Shown here: one piece after another, positions 6,343 to 12,682 of the stretch
How the letters are laid out: every line of letters begins with the position of its first letter
How positions within the stretch are numbered: the first letter of the stretch is position 1
DNA from: an uncultured bacterium
GTDB lineage: Bacteria; Bacillota; Clostridia; Lachnospirales; Lachnospiraceae
Length of the DNA: 14,432 bases
Reading direction: 5' to 3'
Assembly (NCBI GenBank): GCA_905215625.1
Contig: CAJMQQ010000062.1
Span: 1-14,432 of the forward strand
Made by a program: the position numbers and the translations under genes
Notes under the pieces: generated by a model
Databases searched by the model: none
What the model saw: only the letters and a program-made list of their open reading frames with translations
Told to the model about the DNA's origin: nothing

Positions 6343-7701
6343 CTACTTCTTTTTATCCATTTTTACAACAAACAGATACGACAGGCAAAAGGACAGTACA
6401 ACCGTAACTATCCAGCTCAATGCCGCCCATAAGAAATGAGGACCGATATAGGCAGGAATACTGAATATGCTGGACGTAATATAACCATATAATTTAACGC
6501 CGAATGCACCAATCATCATGCTTCCTACACAACTTGCAATCGTTGCAGCCAGAAATCCTTTTTTATACTTTGTCAGCACTCCGAACAGAGCAGGTTCTGT
6601 AATCCCCAAAATTCCGGATATTACAGAAGAAAATACGATAGATTTTTCTTTCTGGGTTGTTTCTTTAAAATAGCATCCGCAAGCTGCTCCTACAATAGAC
6701 AAGTTTGCAATAAACATCATCGGCATCAGCATATCCCAGCCTTTTGTAGCAAAGTTTTCCAATGCGATTGGAGTCATAGCGTGATGCATTCCTACCAGGA
6801 TGGATGCCGGACGAATTAATCCCATTACAAATCCTGCAAAAATCGAAGAAATTCCAAATACACCGTCTAATATCCATGCCAGAGCCTTACCCATATAAAT
6901 TCCTACAGGCCCAATTACGCTTAATGTAAAAAATCCTGAAATGAAAATGGTCAGAGTAGGCGTTACTACGGTTCTTGCAGCTTCTGGAACTATCTTATCT
7001 ATCCATTTATATATATAACTTAACGCAAACACTGAGAAAATGATGGGAATAACAGAACCAGAGTAATTAAACACCGGAATCGGAAACGCTCCGCCAAATA
7101 AAAAACTGCTGATCTCTCCTGCCTTTGCTGCGTCCACCATGGTCGGGTACATAATAATGGAAGCCATTGCAATCGCAATATACTGGTTCGTTTTAAATTT
7201 CTTAGCCGCGGATGCTGCAATAAAAAACGGAAGGAATGTAAAAACACCGCTGGCCAGCATATCAATAATTTTATAGGTATCTGTGGTATTAGAAATCACA
7301 CCCAGAGCAACAAGACCGCCTATCAGTCCTTTGATCATACCAGCGCCTGCAATTGCCGGCACGATTGGTCCAAATACGCCGGAAACCATGTCCATAAACC
7401 AGGTAATAAAGTCTTTTTTCTGTTCTTTCTCTTCTGCTTGCGGCGCATCATCCTTTAAGTCAATTTTCTGCATTAAAATTTCGTAATACTTATGCACGCT
7501 GGTTCCAATAATGATTTGAAGCTGATCTTTCGCATATTGGATTCCCATGACACCTTCCAGATTCTTAATTTCTTCTTCCTGAATCAAAGCTTTATCTTTT
7601 AAATCAAAACGTAATCTGGTCATACAATGCCATGCGTTGGAAATATTTTCCTTTCCACCAACATATTCGATTATTTTTTCTACAACTTCTTGCTTTTCCA
7701 T
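6343..7701 (-). CDS. PTS EIIBC sugar permease, glucose/sucrose/beta-glucoside superfamily
   Basis: This 452-residue permease imports and phosphorylates a sugar. The EIIB domain (about 1-80) carries the phospho-cysteine in NAWHCMTRLRF (Cys26). A charged linker (about 85-98) leads to the EIIC membrane domain (about 100-450, roughly ten hydrophobic helices), with the conserved GITEP substrate motif at 366-370 (Glu369). There is no IIA domain: the chain stops at KMDKKK, while BglF-type fusions run past 600 residues. A IIA from another protein is therefore needed. The start is placed at 7701 because AGGAG (7715-7711) is nine bases upstream and the promoter maps at 7788-7760. An in-frame ATG at 7797 is upstream of that promoter. 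The gene is divergent from a ManD-like dehydratase. Substrate is unknown: beta-glucoside, sucrose, trehalose and MurNAc carriers share this architecture. Confidence 0.85.
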   Translation of the reverse strand: MEKQEVVEKIIEYVGGKENISNAWHCMTRLRFDLKDKALIQEEEIKNLEGVMGIQYAKDQLQIIIGTSVHKYYEILMQKIDLKDDAPQAEEKEQKKDFITWFMDMVSGVFGPIVPAIAGAGMIKGLIGGLVALGVISNTTDTYKIIDMLASGVFTFLPFFIAASAAKKFKTNQYIAIAMASIIMYPTMVDAAKAGEISSFLFGGAFPIPVFNYSGSVIPIIFSVFALSYIYKWIDKIVPEAARTVVTPTLTIFISGFFTLSVIGPVGIYMGKALAWILDGVFGISSIFAGFVMGLIRPASILVGMHHAMTPIALENFATKGWDMLMPMMFIANLSIVGAACGCYFKETTQKEKSIVFSSVISGILGITEPALFGVLTKYKKGFLAATIASCVGSMMIGAFGVKLYGYITSSIFSIPAYIGPHFLWAALSWIVTVVLSFCLSYLFVVKMDKKK

Positions 7702-7759
7702 ATCGTCTTTCTCCTCTTTTGATAAGGTGTTTCCTGTTCTGCACGTGCTTTGTAACTTG

Positions 7760-7788
7760 AATATAACATACCGCTTTCCGTTTGTAAA
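7760..7788 (-). promoter_or_regulatory. Promoter of the EIIBC gene
   Basis: On the minus strand TTTACA (7788-7783), a 17-base spacer and TATATT (7765-7760) preceded by TGT form a -35/extended -10 pair. The -35 box lies within the imperfect dyad GTTTGTAAAC (7780-7789), a possible repressor site. The leader of about 50 bases shows no antiterminator hairpin. Confidence 0.65.
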
Positions 7789-7816
7789 CCAAGCCATTTT
7801 TTGATTCTATCATCAC

Positions 7817-7831
7817 AAAATCATTGATTTT
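7817..7831. promoter_or_regulatory. Candidate operator palindrome in divergent intergenic region
   Basis: AAAATCA-T-TGATTTT is a perfect 15-bp dyad with one central base. It lies upstream of both divergent promoters (about 28 bases before the EIIBC -35 and 74 before the dehydratase -35). It could bind the GntR/UTRA protein encoded at 9185; the pairing is inferred. Confidence 0.4.
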
Positions 7832-7904
7832 AAAGGGTTTTTTCACTATTTTTAGTAAAATTGGACTGTTTTTTCTCCATATATCTGCAAATACAAAAGC
7901 CACG

Positions 7905-7937
7905 TTGACATCCCTGCCCCACTATGCTTTAATGGGG
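7905..7937 (+). promoter_or_regulatory. Promoter of the dehydratase-regulator operon with overlapping dyad
   Basis: TTGACA (7905-7910), 17 bases and TTTAAT (7928-7933) form a strong promoter. The inverted repeat CCCCA (7917-7921) / TGGGG (7933-7937) brackets the -10, where a bound repressor would block polymerase. Confidence 0.7.
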
Positions 7938-7960
7938 TCAGAAAGGAGCATCCGAAAATT

Positions 7961-9160
7961 ATGAAACCTACTCTTATTACCGATATTCAATGCTACATTA
8001 CAAATCCAGAACGTCACAATCTGGTAGCTGTAAAAGTATACACAGACAGAGGCGTATACGGAGTTGGCTGCGCAACCTTCCAACAACGTCCCATTGCTGT
8101 CAAAACAATGATAGATGAATACTTAAAACCTATTCTGCTTGGAAAAAATGCTAACGATATAGAAGATCTATGGAATCTGATGATGGTTAACTCCTACTGG
8201 AGAAACGGGCCTGTTATTAATAATGCCATATCTGGTATTGATATGGCTTTGTGGGATATTAAAGGGAAACTGGCTGATATGCCATTGTACCAGCTCTGGG
8301 GCGGCAAGTGCCGCACTGCCATTCCAGCCTATACTCATGCAGTAGCCGATACCTTAGAGGAACTGTATGACGAAATTGACAAGATCCGAAAAGAAGGCTA
8401 TACTCATATCCGCTGCCAGTTGGGTTTTTACGGTGGAATTCCAGACCATTTGCATACTCCGGAAAATCCTGTTTCCGGCACGTATTTTGATCCGGATGAT
8501 TATATGCGCAATACCGTCCGGATGTTTGCCGATCTAAGAGAGAAATACGGCAGCGAATTCCACATTCTCCATGATGTCCACGAGCGTCTCTTCCCTAACC
8601 AGGCCATTCAGTTTGCCAAAGATCTGGAACCATACAAGCCATACTTTATTGAAGATTTACTTCCGCCAGATCAGAACGAATGGCTGGAGCAGCTTCGCTG
8701 TCAGTGCGCCGTACCGATCGCCACTGGAGAGCTTTTTAACAACCCAATGGAATGGAAACATCTGATTACTGGACGCAAAATTGACTTTCTGCGCTGCCAC
8801 GTATCCCAGTTAGGCGGTATTACCCCTGCGCTGAAACTCGCTGCTTTCTGCGAAGCCTTTGGTATACGGATTGCCTGGCATACGCCTTCCGATATTACCC
8901 CTATCGGCGTTGCAGTCAATACCCATCTTAACATCCACCTGCACAATGCGGCTATTCAGGAAAATATTGAACTGAAAGACAAGATTAAAGCCGTATTTCC
9001 TGGGTATAACGAAGCCAAAGGCGGCTATTTTTACCCCATTGATCGTCCAGGTATCGGCGTTGATATTAATGAAGAAGAAATTGTTAAATATCCAGTTATT
9101 TATCGGCCTCACGAGTGGACTCAGAGCCGGATTCCGGATGGAACCCTCGTAACACCATAA
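7961..9160 (+). CDS. Enolase-superfamily sugar-acid dehydratase, ManD/RspA type
   Basis: This 399-residue mandelate racemase/muconate lactonizing protein of the mannonate dehydratase subgroup removes water from an aldonic acid to give a 2-keto-3-deoxy acid. An N-terminal capping domain (1-115, with YWRNGPV and DMALWDIKGKLADMPLYQLW) precedes the (beta/alpha)7-barrel. Metal ligands fit Asp205 in LHDVHERL, Glu231 in FIEDLLPP and Glu257 in ATGELF. His207 and His307 are the subgroup's acid/base histidines. In HTPSD, Pro309 replaces the Ala of the HGATD motif of efficient ManD enzymes, a change I recall from low-efficiency or gluconate-type members, so D-mannonate may not be the true substrate. AAAGGAG (7942-7948) lies 12 bases before the ATG. 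The regulator follows after 24 bases. No kinase, aldolase or oxidoreductase of the pathway is in view. Confidence 0.82.
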   Translation: MKPTLITDIQCYITNPERHNLVAVKVYTDRGVYGVGCATFQQRPIAVKTMIDEYLKPILLGKNANDIEDLWNLMMVNSYWRNGPVINNAISGIDMALWDIKGKLADMPLYQLWGGKCRTAIPAYTHAVADTLEELYDEIDKIRKEGYTHIRCQLGFYGGIPDHLHTPENPVSGTYFDPDDYMRNTVRMFADLREKYGSEFHILHDVHERLFPNQAIQFAKDLEPYKPYFIEDLLPPDQNEWLEQLRCQCAVPIATGELFNNPMEWKHLITGRKIDFLRCHVSQLGGITPALKLAAFCEAFGIRIAWHTPSDITPIGVAVNTHLNIHLHNAAIQENIELKDKIKAVFPGYNEAKGGYFYPIDRPGIGVDINEEEIVKYPVIYRPHEWTQSRIPDGTLVTP

Positions 9161-9184
9161 CAATTTATCAGAAGGGAGTTTCTT

Positions 9185-9925
9185 ATGAGTTCGAAAAAAA
9201 CAGAATTTATTGTGAACGATTTAATAAGCAAAATCTTCCAGCAGAAATTTTGGAATAATAAACTCCCTACCCAGCGCGATCTGGCCTGTGCCTATGGAGT
9301 CTCCCGTTTTACCATTCAAAAAGCATTAAAACGACTGGAAGCAATCGGGCTGATTGAATCCATACAAGGCGACGGTATTTACATTCGGGAAAGAGCTCTT
9401 GGAAATCCTCTGGTTTCCAACTCTCTTACCGAGGTTCCTTATGAAGACCTGGAATCCAAGCTGATCTATCGAAAAAAAGTCCGCCCAAATGAAAAATTAA
9501 TCAGCATATTTAACTTATCGCCTGACGAATTGGTCTGGGAATTTCGCCGCATCCGGATTGTCCGTTATGAAATTTCCCAGTTAGAAACCGCATGGATGCC
9601 CTGCCGTCTGTTTCCAGAGCTCCCTCAAAAGGCTCTGGAAGATTCTGTGCAAAATTACGTTCTTCAAAAAAAGTATAAAATTTCCCATTTTATGACAAAT
9701 TACCGGCCTGCTGTTCTCTCTGCAGATGCCGCTGAAATTATGAATGTAAAAAAAGGCACACCCGCTATGGATATTACTTCCCGCGGCCTTCTAAAAGATG
9801 GATCCATCTTCATTTACAGCCGTATTAAAGCTATCCACTACGAATGTACCTATATTATTCCATTTAACAAAGAGGTCTATGCTTCCCGCAGATCTTCTGC
9901 GAAAAAGAAAACTTCCAGGAACTAA
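9185..9925 (+). CDS. GntR-family regulator with UTRA domain
   Basis: This 246-residue repressor-type protein has an N-terminal winged helix (about 8-70, with LPTQRDLACAYGVSRFTIQ and GDGIYI closing the wing) and a UTRA ligand domain (about 85-235). It ends in a basic tail (RRSSAKKKTSRN). AAGGGAG (9172-9178) lies six bases before the ATG, and the gene follows the dehydratase closely in one operon. It most likely controls its own operon and the divergent EIIBC gene through dyads at 7780-7789, 7817-7831 or 7917-7937, sensing a sugar phosphate or sugar acid. It is only distantly similar to the regulator at 3316, so cross-talk is not expected. The ligand is unknown. Confidence 0.8.
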   Translation: MSSKKTEFIVNDLISKIFQQKFWNNKLPTQRDLACAYGVSRFTIQKALKRLEAIGLIESIQGDGIYIRERALGNPLVSNSLTEVPYEDLESKLIYRKKVRPNEKLISIFNLSPDELVWEFRRIRIVRYEISQLETAWMPCRLFPELPQKALEDSVQNYVLQKKYKISHFMTNYRPAVLSADAAEIMNVKKGTPAMDITSRGLLKDGSIFIYSRIKAIHYECTYIIPFNKEVYASRRSSAKKKTSRN

Positions 9926-9941
9926 TCGTTCTATCTCTCGG

Positions 9942-10382
9942 TTATTGGAAAATTACCGGTTCTTCCAGATATTCTGTTTTCACTACAATATAAGGACAGG
10001 ACGGCCCGCTGTTTCCCGTCTCGCCTTTTGCAGGGCCCATCAATTCGGTATCAAAAACAATCGTATTTTCTGAGAGATAGAGCTGTTCGACTGTAATACT
10101 GTAACCGCCGGTTTCTTGTACCCCATATCCGCTTACTATGTATAAGCTCTGGTCGTCGCTATAAGTCAATTTAAATGCGTCCTGTTTCTTCTCCTGAATC
10201 ATCTTCAAAAGTTCTTCCGGCACATCCCCGTCGCCGATTACGGTAAACTCCAGGTCCCTTATTTTGTCGGGATTTTCATTTCCAACTCCTGTTATGCTGC
10301 ATCCGCTTAAGAGGCGGACTGCCGTAACCCATAAAAATAATCCTGCTGCTGCGACTAATTTTCTGTGTACTGTCTGTCTCAT
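9942..10382 (-). CDS. Small lipoprotein with PrcB-like C-terminal domain
   Basis: This 146-residue protein is probably exported and lipid-anchored. A basic start (RQTVHRK), a hydrophobic stretch (9-25) and a lipobox LSGC end at Cys28, with one arginine (Arg23) unusually inside the hydrophobic part. The C-terminal half (about 76-140) has SGYGVQETGGYSITVEQLYL, then a strand, GPSCPYIVVKTE. This matches the PrcB C-terminal fold (GxxPTGGYSIEV...PYVIVKI), a domain often seen on small secreted or lipid-anchored proteins of Bacillota. Its role there is not established, and binding or inhibition of a protease is only suggested by the family name. GGGAGG lies six bases before the ATG but inside a long hairpin (10385-10431). 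It is the last minus-strand gene after GH3 and converges with the regulator gene, 16 bases apart. Confidence 0.65.
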   Translation of the reverse strand: MRQTVHRKLVAAAGLFLWVTAVRLLSGCSITGVGNENPDKIRDLEFTVIGDGDVPEELLKMIQEKKQDAFKLTYSDDQSLYIVSGYGVQETGGYSITVEQLYLSENTIVFDTELMGPAKGETGNSGPSCPYIVVKTEYLEEPVIFQ

Positions 10383-10384
10383 TT

Positions 10385-10431
10385 CCTGCCTCCCAAAATA
10401 GTTGATTATTACTATTTTATTCGGAGGCAGG
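10385..10431 (-). promoter_or_regulatory. RBS-sequestering hairpin before the lipoprotein gene
   Basis: CCTGCCTCC (10385-10393) and GGAGGCAGG (10423-10431) pair perfectly over nine bases. After a small asymmetric bulge, AAAATAGT (10395-10402) pairs with ACTATTTT (10411-10418) around an eight-base loop. Read on the minus strand, the 3' arm contains the ribosome site GGGAGG and ends two bases before ATG. No U-tract follows on either strand, so it is not a usual terminator. Confidence 0.7.
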
Positions 10432-10463
10432 TTCTGGTATGTGTGTTTTCCAGCGGGAAATTT

Positions 10464-12680
10464 TTACATTCTGCGGACTTGTTTTTCCAAAGTTCCCACA
10501 AAGATCCGGTACTCCCCTGGTTCTGTAGCAAAAATTCCGTCTGCTGTGATAAACCGGAACTCCGTTTCTGGAATCCGGAATAAAAATGCTTTTTCTTCTC
10601 CCGGAAGAAGGCGGATTCGCTCTGCTGCCTTTAATTCTCTTACTGGTCTGGACGTACTTCCTATTACGTCTCTGACGTAGCACTGTACGACCTCGGTTCC
10701 TTCTGATTCCCCGGTATTTTTTACTTTTCCGGTTACAATCAGTTCCCCATTTTCCGTAAAATGGCTGTCATCTGCTTCTAAATCCGTATAAGTAAATGAG
10801 GTATAGCTAAGTCCGCTTCCAAATGGGAACAGAGGGGTATTCGGCACATCCTGATACCCTGTCTGGAACCGTTTCCGCACACCGTCTGCAGGTCTTCCGG
10901 TATTTAACCGGCAATAAGCAATCGGCTCCTGTCCGGTACAGTACGGGATGCTCATAGACAGCCTTCCGCTTGGATTGGCCTTTCCGGAAATTACATTAGC
11001 CAGCGCCGGACCGCCTTCTGTGCCCGGAAACCAGGCCATTAAAACAGCGTCTGCATACTGGATTACCGGAAGCAGTTCTACCGGCCGTCCGGAAAATACT
11101 ACTGCCGCAACCGGCTTTCCAAGAGAAGCTGCTGCTTTTAACAATTCAATCTGGCATTTTGGAAGAGCCAGGGAAGATTTGGCAGAACCTTCTCCTGATT
11201 CCTGCTGGTGCTCGCCAATTGCCACTACGATCACATCTGCTTTTTTGGCAGTCTTCATCGCTTCTGCCAAAAGCTCCTCATCTGTCCTGCCGGCTTCGTT
11301 CCGTTCCCCTTTTCCGGTCAGTTCTTTGCTGCGGAAACTGTAAAATACTTCTTCCTCATCCAACAGGAAACTTCCCTGTGCGGATTCCATAAACTCTGCT
11401 CCATAGCAGTTTTCCATCGCTTCTTTTAAGGAAATTCCGTCTTCCTCTCTCCGGTAAATCGACCAGCTTCCGCACAGGTCTCTGACATCTGCATATGGCC
11501 CGATAAGAGCGATTCTTTGCTTTTTCTCCGGACGAATCGGAAGGATGCCCTCGTTTTTCAGCAAAACAAAGGATTCTTCGGCAATGGTTCTGGCCAGATC
11601 CCGATGTTCTTTTCCTCCAATGCAGTCCTGTTCTTCCTCTATCTGCTCGTCGCTGTAGCGATATGGGTTTTCAAACAGTCCCAGCTTATCCTTTAATCTG
11701 AGAATGCGGAGTACGGCTTCGTCCAGAAATTCTTCCTGCAGTTTTCCTTCCCCAATCAGTCTGGTAAGTGCTTCTGCATAAACCCTGCTGACCATATCCA
11801 TATCCACTCCGGCTTCCATTGCCAGCTTTGCGGCCTGTTCTTCATCCTCTGCCACTCCATGCACTATCAGCTCTGCTAGTGCAGAGTAATCAGAAATCAG
11901 AACGCCGTCAAAGCCCCATTCCTCTCTGAGGATCTTACGGTTTAACCACTTATTTGCAGAAGCTGGAATGCCGTTTAAGGTATTAAAGGATGTCATCATC
12001 ATCTCGCATCCGGCTTCTACTGCAGCGTGATAGCCTTCCAGATACTCTTCTCTCAGTTTCTTCTCAGACATATCCACGCTGTCGTATTCCCGTCCGCCTT
12101 CCGGCGCGCCGTATGCGGCAAAATGTTTGGGGCAGGATGCCAGGGTTCCCTTATCAGAAAGGCTGTCCCCCTGGTATCCTTCTACCATAGCCTTGGTCAT
12201 CTGACGGTTCAGCCACACATCTTCTCCGGAAGACTCCATTACGCGGCCCCATCTGGCATCCCTGCACAGATCTGCCATTGGCGAAAAAGTCACATGAAGG
12301 CCGTCTGCCGCTGCTTCCCTGGCTGCCATCCTGGCGCCTTTTTTTACAAGTTCCGGATCAAAGGTACAGCTCTGAGCCAGTGCAATGGGCATAACCGTCC
12401 GGTAGCCATTAATCACATCTGCCATAAACAACAAGGGGATTTTATGTTTACTATTTTCCAGATAACGTTTTTGAACGGTTTTTAATACAGACGCTCCGGA
12501 TACATTTAAAATTGAACCGGCTTCCCGAACCATTTTTTCCGGAATCTGCATCCGCTGTTCAGGACCTGTCTCAATACCACTTCCAGAATAATAAGCTCCT
12601 GTCAGCTGAAGAAGCTGGGCTGCTTTTTCTTCCATATCCATGCTTCCAAGCAGTTCTTTTAGATAAGTTTCTCCCTTCAT
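10464..12680 (-). CDS. Glycoside hydrolase family 3, beta-glucosidase/xylosidase-like
   Basis: This protein of about 738 residues has no signal peptide and so is probably cytoplasmic, hydrolysing short beta-linked oligosaccharides. The GH3 N-terminal barrel spans about 28-335, with KHFAAYG (185-191) and the nucleophile in GVLISDYSAL (Asp264 from the chosen start). The GH3 C-terminal alpha/beta domain follows, with GEHQQESGEG aligned to the acid/base loop of BglX. A fibronectin-III-like domain ends the chain (ELKAAERIRLLPGEEKAFLF). I place the start at 12680: GGAGG (12692-12688) is seven bases from this ATG but only one base from the in-frame ATG at 12686, which overlaps the upstream stop as ATGA. 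Either way it is coupled to the six-hairpin gene. Specificity (glucoside, xyloside or other) cannot be read from sequence. Confidence 0.88.
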   Translation of the reverse strand: MKGETYLKELLGSMDMEEKAAQLLQLTGAYYSGSGIETGPEQRMQIPEKMVREAGSILNVSGASVLKTVQKRYLENSKHKIPLLFMADVINGYRTVMPIALAQSCTFDPELVKKGARMAAREAAADGLHVTFSPMADLCRDARWGRVMESSGEDVWLNRQMTKAMVEGYQGDSLSDKGTLASCPKHFAAYGAPEGGREYDSVDMSEKKLREEYLEGYHAAVEAGCEMMMTSFNTLNGIPASANKWLNRKILREEWGFDGVLISDYSALAELIVHGVAEDEEQAAKLAMEAGVDMDMVSRVYAEALTRLIGEGKLQEEFLDEAVLRILRLKDKLGLFENPYRYSDEQIEEEQDCIGGKEHRDLARTIAEESFVLLKNEGILPIRPEKKQRIALIGPYADVRDLCGSWSIYRREEDGISLKEAMENCYGAEFMESAQGSFLLDEEEVFYSFRSKELTGKGERNEAGRTDEELLAEAMKTAKKADVIVVAIGEHQQESGEGSAKSSLALPKCQIELLKAAASLGKPVAAVVFSGRPVELLPVIQYADAVLMAWFPGTEGGPALANVISGKANPSGRLSMSIPYCTGQEPIAYCRLNTGRPADGVRKRFQTGYQDVPNTPLFPFGSGLSYTSFTYTDLEADDSHFTENGELIVTGKVKNTGESEGTEVVQCYVRDVIGSTSRPVRELKAAERIRLLPGEEKAFLFRIPETEFRFITADGIFATEPGEYRIFVGTLEKQVRRM

Positions 12681-12682
12681 AT

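Noticed and set aside
7769..7782. CcpA cre-like site in the EIIBC promoter spacer (GGAAAGCGGTATGT on the minus strand)
   Set aside because: Three conserved positions differ from the consensus, including the whole 3' CA, so it is too weak to list.
7702..7797. N-terminal extension of the EIIBC protein from ATG 7797
   Set aside because: The extended -10 promoter maps inside this stretch, and the EIIB domain begins just after ATG 7701, which has AGGAG upstream.
9939..9958. CGGT-T-ATT / AAT-T-ACCG hairpin with a GGAA loop between the converging regulator and lipoprotein genes
   Set aside because: It has one mismatch, no T-run on either side, and overlaps the lipoprotein stop, so I cannot support a bidirectional terminator.
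12027..12485. Plus-strand frame of 152 codons opposite the GH3 gene
   Set aside because: It is an antisense shadow of the conserved GH3 barrel, with low-complexity composition and no homology I recognise.
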